A DNA stretch of 64,000 nt. It comes from Sulfobacillus benefaciens. Lineage in GTDB: Bacteria > Bacillota > Sulfobacillia > Sulfobacillales > Sulfobacillaceae. The translations under genes and the position numbers were made by a program. Below the pieces are notes generated by a model, which was not told where the DNA came from, ran no database searches, and saw only the letters and a list, made by a program, of their open reading frames with translations. This document shows, one piece after another, positions 25,516-34,086 of the stretch (positions within the stretch are counted from its first letter, which is position 1; every line of letters starts with the position of its first letter). Where the stretch lies: assembly GCA_003023695.1 (NCBI GenBank), contig PXYW01000013.1, forward strand, positions 1-64,000, written 5' to 3'.

Positions 25516-26898
25516 ATGATGCGGTTGTGGTTTGCCGTGTGGATGGCACGGCTATCTGGATTCATTAGTCGCTTAAGCGGTCGCGGCGGCAGTTCGTTAC
25601 CTGGAGTCATAGCGCGCAAGGTGGATCCCCAAGTTCTCAGCAAACTCGTCACTCGACTCCCCCAGGGCACGGTACTGGTTACTGGCACCAACGGAAAGAC
25701 CACCACGGTTGCGTTGACAGCATTTTTATTGCGAAGTCACGGATATCGTCTGGTGCATAATCGGGCAGGCGCTAACTTGATACTGGGATTGACGGCAACT
25801 GTGGTGCAAGCTGAAAAATGGCGCCTTTTTCCCCGCGCAGATTTGGCCTTGCTCGAAACTGATGAAGCGTCGATGCCGCGAGCTGCACAGGAAACGCATC
25901 CGAAGGCTATTGCTGTGACTAATTTTTTTCGAGACCAACTCGATCGCTATGGAGAATTGTCTACCACAGTGGATATGGTGCAGCGGGCAATTCAGCAAAT
26001 GGGTGACGGTGGCCAATTAATCCTCAATGCAGATGACCCGCAAGTGGCATATCTCGGAGAGGGATATCCTCACGTCGTATATTTTGGGTTGGGTTTAAAG
26101 GGAAGTGGTCGTTTGCCAGGCGTTCAGGATACTGTGGATGCCCGGTTTTGTCCCCGTTGTGGCGAGCCACTGCATTATCAGACGCGGTATTATGCCCATC
26201 TTGGAGATTATTGCTGCTCAGGATGTGGATGGCGACGTCCGAATCCCGACTGGACTGTGGCTGGCTGGGATAAAGAACAGAACACCCTTTCTATAGACCA
26301 CAAAGGACAGCACATGAGACTGCCAGTGGCCATGCCAGGCATTTATAATGTGTATAATCAGGTGGCGGCCATCGCATTGGCTGCGCAACTTGGTGTTGAG
26401 CCAAGCACCATGGGGGAAAGTTTAAGCCATTTTGAGCCAGCTTTTGGGCGAATGGAATCGGTTATGATGCGTGGGCACCCGGTACGGTTAGCGTTAGTTA
26501 AGAACCCCGTGGGATTTACCCAAGTTTTGGAGGCAGTGGCTGACGATACCAGCTATCCGAAGTGGGCATTGGTAATCATTAACGATCGCTACGCCGACGG
26601 TACTGATGTCTCTTGGTTGTGGGACGTTGACTTCGAATCGTTGGCTCCCACGTTGGGTCTTGAGCAATGGTGGGTGAGTGGGATCCGTGCTTTTGATATG
26701 GCGGTAAGGTTAAAGTACGCTGGGATTGCGGATGAACGGGTTCACGTCGTCAGGGATCCTGGCGCTGCCTTAGAGCAGATGATCAATCAATCGCCGCCTG
26801 AGACTTCGGTTTGGGTGATGCCTACTTACACAGCATTATTGGAGGTGCGGCAGTACTTAACTCAGCATCATTTCACGCGCCACTTCCGAGAGGGATAG
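25516..26898 (+). CDS. murT: Lipid II isoglutaminyl synthase subunit MurT
   Basis: A 460-residue Mur-ligase-type protein. It has P-loop VTGTNGKTTTVAL near 55-66, NFFRDQLDRYGEL, and the MurT zinc insert CPRCGEPLHYQTRYYAHLGD with CCSGCGW near 205-240. The C-terminal DUF1727 region includes VKNPVGFTQVL. With GatD it amidates the D-Glu of lipid II. GatD normally follows murT, but selB follows here. The start at 25516 removes a reading that overlaps rmlB. Confidence 0.92.
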   Translation: MMRLWFAVWMARLSGFISRLSGRGGSSLPGVIARKVDPQVLSKLVTRLPQGTVLVTGTNGKTTTVALTAFLLRSHGYRLVHNRAGANLILGLTATVVQAEKWRLFPRADLALLETDEASMPRAAQETHPKAIAVTNFFRDQLDRYGELSTTVDMVQRAIQQMGDGGQLILNADDPQVAYLGEGYPHVVYFGLGLKGSGRLPGVQDTVDARFCPRCGEPLHYQTRYYAHLGDYCCSGCGWRRPNPDWTVAGWDKEQNTLSIDHKGQHMRLPVAMPGIYNVYNQVAAIALAAQLGVEPSTMGESLSHFEPAFGRMESVMMRGHPVRLALVKNPVGFTQVLEAVADDTSYPKWALVIINDRYADGTDVSWLWDVDFESLAPTLGLEQWWVSGIRAFDMAVRLKYAGIADERVHVVRDPGAALEQMINQSPPETSVWVMPTYTALLEVRQYLTQHHFTRHFREG

Positions 26899-26911
26899 GG
26901 GAGACCAACGC

Positions 26912-28819
26912 ATGAATCCATTTGGAGCGGATCATCCAGTTATTTTTGGCACTGCGGGGCACATTGACCATGGCAAGACCACACTGGTCCGGGCTTTGAC
27001 TGGTGTCGATACGGATCGGCTGCCAGAAGAAAAATCCCGAGGCATTTCGATCGATTTGGGATTTGCCGAGTTAACATTGCCCAGCGGCCGACATGCGGGG
27101 TTTGTGGATGTTCCTGGGCACGAGAGGTTTATCCGTAATATGGTTGCGGGAGTACACGGAATGGACGCCGTGCTGTTGGTGGTGGCGGCAGACGAAGGGG
27201 TAATGCCGCAAACTCGGGAACATTTGGATATTTTGCAGCTGTTGGGGGTGCGTCATGGCTTTACTGTTATTACCAAGACGGACTTAGTCGATGAGGAATG
27301 GCTGATGTTGGTGGAAGAGACCACGCGAGAAGCTTTGAGCAACAGTTTTTTATCTGAACAGCCGTTGGTTGCGGTAGATGCGGTGACTGGGCGCGGTCTG
27401 CCCCAGTTGCTTGGGTTAATGGATGAAATGGCAGATCGAATTCCGGGCCGCAGCCCCGTGGGACCCGTGCGGCTGCCGGTTGATCGGGTATTTACGGTAA
27501 AGGGATTTGGTACTGTGGTCACCGGGACTTTGGTGCAAGGCACGATATCGAGTGAACAGGGATTGGAACTGGTGCCCGGCCACATTGGCGTGCGCGTGCG
27601 AGGACTTCAAGTCCACAATCGTACCGTGCCTCGTGCTTTGTCTGGACAACGGGTGGCAGTGAATTTGTCTGGAGTGGACAAAGAAAAGGTGCGGCGAGGA
27701 CAGGTACTGGCTACGGTGGGCGTGGTCCCTGAGGTTCAGTCTTTGGTTGGTGAAGTTCAATTGCTGCCGTCGCAAACCGATTCATTGCCAGAAAAAACGC
27801 GGGTCCATTGTCATATTGGGACCGCAGATGTCTTAGCCCGCATTTACTATTACGATCGCAACGAACTTTTGCCGGGTGAAACCGGGTTTGCCGAGTTTCG
27901 CTGCGAAGAGACTGTGGCTGCCGTGCGAGGCGATAGATTCCTGTTGCGATCCTATAGCCCCGTGGTTACCATTGGTGGAGGGCAAGTAATCGAACCGGGA
28001 GGGCATCATAAACGTAAAGAGCCCCGATTGCTCGAAAGATTGGGTCAAAAGGCATCGGGCGATGTGGTAATGGTCGTGCGGGAACTGGTGGAAAATAGCG
28101 TGGTCCCCTTGCGAGTGGCCGAGGTGTTAGAACGGGTTCATTGGTCTGCGGATCAATTTCAGGAAATGGAAACTGTATTGTTGCAATGTGCCCGCGGGAC
28201 TCAAGGCACAGACTTTTTTCTTTCTCAAGCATTGTGGAATGAAAGCCAAAAAGCTATCGAGATGTTTTTAGAAGGGTTTCAGGCACTCCATCCCTTGCTT
28301 CCAGGCGCCCCTAAGGAACGGGTGAGGTCTGAAGTATTACCCCTGTGGTCGAGTCGGGCAGTGACCTGGTTTGTGGAGCAATTAGAGACCTTGGTGACGG
28401 ATCGGGAGTGGGTCCGAACCCGGGACTTCACCCCGGGGCCAAGATCTTCCGAGGAACGCTCGCAATTAATGATGTTGCTCCATATTTGGCAAGAAGGCGG
28501 TCTTCGTCCGCCAACGGTAGATCACGTACGCAGTATGATACAGCTAGGGGATGCTCAGTTTTACGATGCGGTCCACTATCTTTTGGAGCAGAATGCCTTA
28601 ATACGGCTGGAAGATGGAGTGTACCTAGCCAACTCTGCCCTTAAAGAAGCTATTGACAAGGTAAAACAAGCCTTGGAGCAAAATCCAGGCGGTCTGAGCA
28701 CGGCAGAACTGCGAAATGTTTTAGACACCAATAGGCGATTTGCGGTGTTGATTCTGGAATGGCTAGACTTACAACGCATCACCCGACGAATCGGGGATAA
28801 GCGCGTGCTGCAGGGGTAA
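26912..28819 (+). CDS. selB: Selenocysteine-specific elongation factor SelB
   Basis: A 635-residue translation GTPase with [43 protein letters not shown] and TKTD in the first 175 residues. Two EF-Tu-like barrels follow, and winged-helix domains run from about 380 to the end; these bind the SECIS hairpin. SelB delivers Sec-tRNA to in-frame UGA. No selA, selD or tRNA-Sec was found in the window. Confidence 0.92.
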   Translation: MNPFGADHPVIFGTAGHIDHGKTTLVRALTGVDTDRLPEEKSRGISIDLGFAELTLPSGRHAGFVDVPGHERFIRNMVAGVHGMDAVLLVVAADEGVMPQTREHLDILQLLGVRHGFTVITKTDLVDEEWLMLVEETTREALSNSFLSEQPLVAVDAVTGRGLPQLLGLMDEMADRIPGRSPVGPVRLPVDRVFTVKGFGTVVTGTLVQGTISSEQGLELVPGHIGVRVRGLQVHNRTVPRALSGQRVAVNLSGVDKEKVRRGQVLATVGVVPEVQSLVGEVQLLPSQTDSLPEKTRVHCHIGTADVLARIYYYDRNELLPGETGFAEFRCEETVAAVRGDRFLLRSYSPVVTIGGGQVIEPGGHHKRKEPRLLERLGQKASGDVVMVVRELVENSVVPLRVAEVLERVHWSADQFQEMETVLLQCARGTQGTDFFLSQALWNESQKAIEMFLEGFQALHPLLPGAPKERVRSEVLPLWSSRAVTWFVEQLETLVTDREWVRTRDFTPGPRSSEERSQLMMLLHIWQEGGLRPPTVDHVRSMIQLGDAQFYDAVHYLLEQNALIRLEDGVYLANSALKEAIDKVKQALEQNPGGLSTAELRNVLDTNRRFAVLILEWLDLQRITRRIGDKRVLQG

Positions 28820-28832
28820 GGGGATGACGGGG

Positions 28833-29534
28833 ATGCGTCTAGAAGTCGCATGGGCGAAAATGCCTAAAGGTGGGTTTGGTGAAAGTGGCGACAGCATTGA
28901 GTTGGTGGAACGGCCCTTGGGTGGATTGACGCTTATTCTTGCGGATGGCCAAGGGTCGGGACCTGCGGCCCGCCGCATCAGCCGCATGGTGGCAATGAAG
29001 GCAGTAAGTCTGATTGCTGATGGCTCGCGTGACGGAGCGGTAGCCCGAGCAGTGCAAGACATGCTGTATACAGCTAGAGAAGGTCGGGTCACCGCGACAT
29101 TGGCGCTTCTTAGTGCAGACCTGCATTCCGCGACGCTGGTTGTGGCGCGAAACTCGCCAAGTCCTGTGTTGGTGCGGCAGCAAGGCCAAGTATTCCGCTT
29201 AGAAGGTCATGCAGAGGTGATTGGAACCTATCGTCGCACCAAACCCGCCATGACCGAGTTGCCGCTGGAGGCTCAGAGTATTTTGCTGACGTATTCAGAT
29301 GGCTTGGCTACGGCTGGCAAACGATATGGTAAAGGGTTGGATTGGGATCGCATCGACGAGGAGTTAGCAGGTTTGGCGGTGTCTGAGTTAGGATCTTGGG
29401 TGGACGATTTGATAGGCCGGGGGATTGACTTGGACCAAGGCCGACCCCAAGATGATATAAGCGTCATGGCGTTAGGAGTGGCAGGAGATGACACAAGCGC
29501 ATTACGAAAGCTTCAAGCCAGCATTCCCTACTAA
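28833..29534 (+). CDS. SpoIIE-type (PP2C-like) protein phosphatase
   Basis: A 233-residue single-domain protein. The metal-binding aspartates are in LILADGQGSGPAARRISR, LLTYSDGLATAG and PQDDISVMAL, the order seen in SpoIIE/RsbU phosphatase domains. It has no membrane or sensory region, unlike full SpoIIE, so its target (an anti-sigma-antagonist is one option) is unknown. Start 28833 is preferred because AAGGGG at 28818-28823 directly abuts the earlier ATG at 28824. Confidence 0.82.
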   Translation: MRLEVAWAKMPKGGFGESGDSIELVERPLGGLTLILADGQGSGPAARRISRMVAMKAVSLIADGSRDGAVARAVQDMLYTAREGRVTATLALLSADLHSATLVVARNSPSPVLVRQQGQVFRLEGHAEVIGTYRRTKPAMTELPLEAQSILLTYSDGLATAGKRYGKGLDWDRIDEELAGLAVSELGSWVDDLIGRGIDLDQGRPQDDISVMALGVAGDDTSALRKLQASIPY

Positions 29535-29997
29535 AGGCATTGTCCTTGTGGGGGTCTGTGCTTCGGGGAAAACCACGGCAAGCCAGGGATTGGCCAAGTG
29601 CGGAATTACAGCCCGAGCTGTGGCTCAAGAACATTCCATGATTAGCAACTTATACCAACGAAGCGGCCCAGGTATTGTTGTCGTGTTAGTGGCCAACTGG
29701 GGTACGGTACACCGCCGGCGGCGACTTGCCTGGGAGCGTGACTTTTATCGAACAGAGTGGAATCGCTTAGCTCGTGCCCGCCAGGATGCCAAACTTATTT
29801 TGCATACGGATGCCTTGACCCGAGAAGAGGTAGTCGCGGCTATCGTCCGCTTTTGGGATCGGGAAATGGGTCTAGACCGTTTATGGGCGAGCCATCCCGA
29901 ATGGTCACCCCTGGAACGGTCGGAGATTCGGCATCAAGCGACCATTGCGAACAGCATGCCCAACGTCCATTCTTCGGCAGTGTTACCGTTACATTGA
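29488..29997 (+). CDS. Small P-loop protein of unknown function
   Basis: A 169-residue protein with an N-terminal Walker A KGIVLVGVCASGKTTASQGL and VVVLVANWGTVHRRRRLAWERDFY further on, recalling nucleoside- or shikimate-kinase-like folds. No Walker B or lid signature is obvious, and the C-terminus is charged. The start overlaps the phosphatase gene by 47 bases, so the two are probably co-translated. It may be a small-molecule kinase. Confidence 0.65.
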   Translation: MTQAHYESFKPAFPTKGIVLVGVCASGKTTASQGLAKCGITARAVAQEHSMISNLYQRSGPGIVVVLVANWGTVHRRRRLAWERDFYRTEWNRLARARQDAKLILHTDALTREEVVAAIVRFWDREMGLDRLWASHPEWSPLERSEIRHQATIANSMPNVHSSAVLPLH

Positions 29998-30055
29998 CAG
30001 GAATTTTGGCCGAAGCTTATAATGAAACGATTTTGGGGACAGGAGGCAGTGCGAC

Positions 30056-31267
30056 ATGCGCCAACGTAGCCGTGTCCAGTTTTTTGCGCTAATCGCCGTC
30101 TTGTTAGCGGCAATTTACTATTTTACTATGGTTAATCCCATGGCGTCCCACTTGCGCTATGGTCTAGATCTTAAAGGTGGGGTGACTGCAACATATCAAG
30201 CCGAACCCTCCCCTGGGGCTCCTGTGAACTCCAACACCATGGCGCGTGCTATGGAAATCATGAACTTTAGGGTTAATGCATTGGGAGTATCGGAACCGTT
30301 AATTGAACAAGTGGGCAACAATCGTATTACTATGGACTTGCCTGGGGTTAAAAATCCAGAGCAGGCCTTGCGCTATTTAGGACAAACCTCGCAGTTGGTG
30401 ATCAAGAGCCCTAAAGGTGCTGTTCTGTTAACCGGGGCCGATTTGTCCAACGCCCAAGCCGCGATTGTAAACGGGTCGTATGTGGTGAATTTAACCTTTA
30501 ACGCTCGAGGAACCCAGCTGTTTCGGGAGGCGACAACTAAGTACTTGGGCCAACCCTTGCCCATCTACTTAAATGGCAAACTCGTGGAAGCGCCCTATGT
30601 TAAAAGTGTTATAGCCAATGGCCAGGCTCAAATGACTGGCAACTTCACCTCGCTTAAACAGGCTCAGCAAACCGCACTGCTGTTGCAGTCCGGGGCATTG
30701 CCGGTGAATCTTAAGGTATTGGACGTGCGCACCGTAAGCGCTACCTTGGGCGCTGCCTCGGTTCGTGCTAGTAAAATAGCAGCTATGATTGCGGTGGCGC
30801 TCATTGCCGTGATTATGGTGGTATGGTATCGATTATCCGGGTTTGTTGCCGACATTGCCTTGGCTATCTATCTTTTGTTGATTTTAGGGGCGCTTTGGGC
30901 CATCCATGCCGTGATTACGGTACCAGGCATCGCAGGAATCATTTTGTCGGTAGGGATGGCAGTGGACGCCAACGTTATTATCTTTTCCCGTGTCAGAGAA
31001 GAAATTATCAATGGGAAAACGCCCAGGGCGTCGGTGGCGGCCGGATTCCGCCATGCGATTCGCGCGATTTTGGATTCGCATGTGACCACTTTCGTCTCTT
31101 CGTTGATCTTGTTTTATTTAGGCAGTGGGGAAGTTCGTGGATTTGCCCTGACATTGATGATTGGCACGGTGATTTCTTTATTTACTGCGGTTTCGGTGAC
31201 CGGTGTCGTGATACGGTGGGTGGCTGACGCTGGATGGGCGAAGGTTCGCCAAGTGTTTGTAGGATAG
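30056..31267 (+). CDS. secD: Protein translocase subunit SecD
   Basis: A 403-residue membrane protein. Its first helix is near residues 9-26 and is followed by GLDLKGGVTATYQAE. The large P1 head contains AMEIMNFRVNALGVSEPLIEQ and ITMDLPGVKNPEQA. Five helices close the protein, including GMAVDANVIIFSRVREE. SecDF uses the proton gradient to pull secreted proteins. It is shorter than E. coli SecD, as usual in Firmicutes with separate genes. GGAGG precedes the ATG. Confidence 0.94.
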   Translation: MRQRSRVQFFALIAVLLAAIYYFTMVNPMASHLRYGLDLKGGVTATYQAEPSPGAPVNSNTMARAMEIMNFRVNALGVSEPLIEQVGNNRITMDLPGVKNPEQALRYLGQTSQLVIKSPKGAVLLTGADLSNAQAAIVNGSYVVNLTFNARGTQLFREATTKYLGQPLPIYLNGKLVEAPYVKSVIANGQAQMTGNFTSLKQAQQTALLLQSGALPVNLKVLDVRTVSATLGAASVRASKIAAMIAVALIAVIMVVWYRLSGFVADIALAIYLLLILGALWAIHAVITVPGIAGIILSVGMAVDANVIIFSRVREEIINGKTPRASVAAGFRHAIRAILDSHVTTFVSSLILFYLGSGEVRGFALTLMIGTVISLFTAVSVTGVVIRWVADAGWAKVRQVFVG

Positions 31268-31292
31268 AACGATTAGAGAAGGAGCGTACCGC

Positions 31293-32201
31293 ATGCGTTT
31301 TCACTTTCGTTTCATTCCGCACTGGAAAACCTGGCTAATTGTGTCCGGTATTATGGTGGTTCTGGCACTGGGAGCCTTTTTCATCCGTGGATTGAACTAC
31401 GGCATTGACTTTACCGGCGGCAGTCAAATGAATCTGAAGTTTAATCATGCCGTGACAACCACGGCGATTAAAACGGTGCTGGCTCAAAACAATGTGGCCG
31501 GCAGCACGGTAGTGTTTATCGGCACGGGTCGCAAAAATGTGTTGATTACCACGCCGACTATCTCTGAACACCAAAGGGGCGCCTTGTTAAGCCAATTTGG
31601 CAAAAAAATTGGGTCGTTTGATGAAATATCGACCACGCGGGTATCGTCGATTATTGGACAGCAAACCGAGCAGCGAGCTTTGTTAGCGGTGATTATTGCC
31701 ATTGTGGCAATTATTCTCTATATCACGGTGCGCTTCGAATGGAAATTTGCCTTGTCAGGAATTATCGCCATGGTTCATGATGTGGTAATTACTGTAGGAT
31801 TAATTGCCTTGATCCACATTCAACTGACAGAATACTTTATTATGGCTGTACTGACCATCTTTGGTTATTCCATCACAGATAAAATTATTGTTTTTGACCG
31901 CATTCGGGAAAATTTGAAAAAGAAAAAGAAAAACGATCCACTGGATGAACTGGTGAATACCAGCTTAAATCAAGTGTTGGTACGTTCTATTAATACATCA
32001 ACCACCGTGGCCATTGCCCTATTGGCCTTGTTGATTTTTGCTGGCAGCAGCATTAGGGATTTTGCCTTGACCATGTTCATTGGTGTCATCGTGGGAACTT
32101 ATTCTTCGATATTTATCGCCAGCCCGATTTGGTTGCGCTGGCATTTGGCCGATGAAAGCAAGCGCAAAAGACCACAAACGCGTCCTGCTCCCCGCACTTA
32201 A
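31293..32201 (+). CDS. secF: Protein translocase subunit SecF
   Basis: A 302-residue partner of SecD. GLNYGIDFTGGSQMNLKF is the conserved head segment, and GYSITDKIIVFDRIRENLKKKKK is the membrane motif with the family Asp/Arg. RSINTSTTVAIALLALLIFAG is the penultimate helix. It starts 25 bases after secD behind AAGGAG and is followed by a strong terminator. Confidence 0.94.
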   Translation: MRFHFRFIPHWKTWLIVSGIMVVLALGAFFIRGLNYGIDFTGGSQMNLKFNHAVTTTAIKTVLAQNNVAGSTVVFIGTGRKNVLITTPTISEHQRGALLSQFGKKIGSFDEISTTRVSSIIGQQTEQRALLAVIIAIVAIILYITVRFEWKFALSGIIAMVHDVVITVGLIALIHIQLTEYFIMAVLTIFGYSITDKIIVFDRIRENLKKKKKNDPLDELVNTSLNQVLVRSINTSTTVAIALLALLIFAGSSIRDFALTMFIGVIVGTYSSIFIASPIWLRWHLADESKRKRPQTRPAPRT

Positions 32202-32228
32202 GAAAGTTTTGATACCTGGCTCTACGCT

Positions 32229-32256
32229 GCCGCGGACCATAATCCGCGGCGTTTTT
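32229..32256 (+). terminator. Intrinsic terminator after secF
   Basis: A perfect 8-bp stem GCCGCGGA/TCCGCGGC (32229-32236, 32243-32250) with a six-base loop is followed by GTTTTT. It closes the secDF transcript. Confidence 0.92.
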
Positions 32257-32294
32257 GGTCTAATGGGCATCCTATAGCAAGGAGGTGTCGTTTG

Positions 32295-32693
32295 GTGAAC
32301 ATATCCGGAACTGACTCAAATCAATCGTGGCGCACGGTACAGGAGCAATCCAGGCATTTTTGGAACAGCCCTTGGGCTATGGTGTCACAATGGAGGCCCG
32401 ATCAAACGCGAGATGTATTTGTCTATGACCATGATCAGAGTTTGGTCGTAGACATCGATTTAGCGGGCGTTAACCCAGATGACGTGTTGCTGAATGTAGA
32501 CCCTACGCGAGTTCACCTGGAAGTGCGAGCGGACGCTCTGGGAAGGTACGGAGGCGATGAAATTTTAGTGCCTTTGCCGTTTCACGTGGATCCTCAAACC
32601 GCAGAGGCGCATTGGAGCCACGGACTTTTGGAAATTGAGGTACGACGGCAGGTGACGCGGGTACGACAGGTACGATTGTCTCAACGGACATGA
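32295..32693 (+). CDS. Hsp20/alpha-crystallin-like small heat-shock protein
   Basis: A 132-residue protein whose residues 35-130 follow the alpha-crystallin strand pattern: VFVYDHDQSLVVDIDLAGVNPDDVLLNVD, then LVPLPFHVDPQTAEAHWSHGLLEIEV in place of the usual LPxxVxxxxxxAxxxNGxLxI. There is no IxI tail motif. GGAGG (32281-32285) fits either TTG 32292 or GTG 32295. The stop overlaps the ATG of the next gene. Confidence 0.75.
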   Translation: MNISGTDSNQSWRTVQEQSRHFWNSPWAMVSQWRPDQTRDVFVYDHDQSLVVDIDLAGVNPDDVLLNVDPTRVHLEVRADALGRYGGDEILVPLPFHVDPQTAEAHWSHGLLEIEVRRQVTRVRQVRLSQRT

Positions 32694-33124
32694 TACAGCT
32701 TATGGGATGGTTGGCTTGGATTAGCGTCATCTTAACCTGGGTCAACGACTGGGCCTGGGTATGGGTGGTTTACTTACTGGAATGGGGGGCCAGTTATGGC
32801 CATTGGCCCTCCTCCCCGTGGTGGTTTGCGGGGGGGTTGGGGTTGCTAGTTCTTGGGGAGTTGGCGATGCGGCAATTTCTGCCAGGGCCAGCGCCTACTC
32901 GGACGCCAGGGCGGCTACTTACGGAAACTATGACCTTGTTGTGGCTGTCGCTGTTGTTTGGATCGGTGCCAGGGATAGCAGCATGGCAAGGAACCGTGGG
33001 GTTTGATGCGGGCGTACGACTGAGCGGGTTTGTGCGCGACTCTCGTCGACGGTTTTTGATTCGTGGAATCCGCTTCTTGGTTGCACTGTCGATTGTGGTC
33101 TTGCTACCCCTCGGATTTCGATAG
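32690..33124 (+). CDS. Hypothetical membrane protein
   Basis: A 144-residue protein with about three or four membrane helices and many Trp residues (LMGWLAWISVILTWVNDWAWVWVVYLLEW). It begins in the ATGA overlap of the Hsp20-like gene, so the two are translated together. No family is recognised. Confidence 0.6.
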   Translation: MIQLMGWLAWISVILTWVNDWAWVWVVYLLEWGASYGHWPSSPWWFAGGLGLLVLGELAMRQFLPGPAPTRTPGRLLTETMTLLWLSLLFGSVPGIAAWQGTVGFDAGVRLSGFVRDSRRRFLIRGIRFLVALSIVVLLPLGFR

Positions 33125-33183
33125 AGAATGCCTTTTGATACAATCAAAACAGGTTAATTGCCAATGTGGGTGGGACCGGGAAT

Positions 33184-34086
33184 ATGGTAGATATTGAGGG
33201 AGAATTACGGTCGAGTACCCGTAGCGCCTGGTGGGGCGCATTAGGCAATTTGCTTTTAACAGTACTCAAAATTTCGGTCGGGATCTTAGGTCATTCCCGA
33301 GCCTTGATTGCTGACGGAGTACATTCCGGTGCTGATCTGGTCTCATCACTCGCGGTGGTTGTCGGACTGAGAGTATCGCGCATACCTCCTGACGCTGGAC
33401 ATAACTATGGGCACGCCAAAGCGGAGGCGGTGGCCCAAAAGGTTGTCGCCCTGCTGTTAATTTTGGCCGGTTTTGAATTAGGCAATAACGCCGTGAATGC
33501 CTTTGCGCATCCGAGCCATACACGGCCCTCTTTTCTTACCTTGGGCGTTGCGCTCGCAGTGATGGCTTTGAAATGGTTTATGTATCGCCGCCAACGCACT
33601 GTCGCCAAAAAAACTGGCAGTCACAGTCTGATGGCCCAAGCGTTAGACAGCCGGATGGATGTGATTTCGTCGCTAATTGCTTCAGCCGCTATTTTTGGGG
33701 CACAATTAGGGATTCCTCACTTTGACGCACTAGGGGCTTTAGCGGTAGCCATATTAGTGGCCTGGCTAGGCATTGAGATTTTTTCCGAGGCCGCCAATGA
33801 TTTGATGGATCGGGCGGCGCCGCCGGAGGTAGTTGCCCAGATGCGCGAGACCATACTTCAAGTGGCAGGAGTGAAAGGAATTTCCGAACTTCGCACCAGA
33901 GTTTCTGGGACACAGACGTTAATCGACGTTAAAATAGAAGTAGGTCGCCATTTGTCGTTGATAGAGGCTCACGATATTTCTCATCGTGTGAAAAGTGCCC
34001 TCATGATGATGCCCCGTGTTCAGGACGTGATGGTCCATGTCAACCCGGCGCCCCAATCCCAGAACTCTAAGGAGTCATTTGATTGA
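33184..34086 (+). CDS. Cation diffusion facilitator transporter
   Basis: A 300-residue CDF protein with six helices and a cytoplasmic C-terminal domain that ends in VQDVMVHVNP. The helix 2 metal motif is ALIADGVHSGADL (HxxxD), and helix 5 carries LDSRMDVISS, that is DxxxD where zinc exporters have HxxxD. Metal specificity is therefore uncertain. ATG 33184 is used; GTG 33166 is also in frame. The stop overlaps the TTG start of recJ. Confidence 0.88.
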   Translation: MVDIEGELRSSTRSAWWGALGNLLLTVLKISVGILGHSRALIADGVHSGADLVSSLAVVVGLRVSRIPPDAGHNYGHAKAEAVAQKVVALLLILAGFELGNNAVNAFAHPSHTRPSFLTLGVALAVMALKWFMYRRQRTVAKKTGSHSLMAQALDSRMDVISSLIASAAIFGAQLGIPHFDALGALAVAILVAWLGIEIFSEAANDLMDRAAPPEVVAQMRETILQVAGVKGISELRTRVSGTQTLIDVKIEVGRHLSLIEAHDISHRVKSALMMMPRVQDVMVHVNPAPQSQNSKESFD

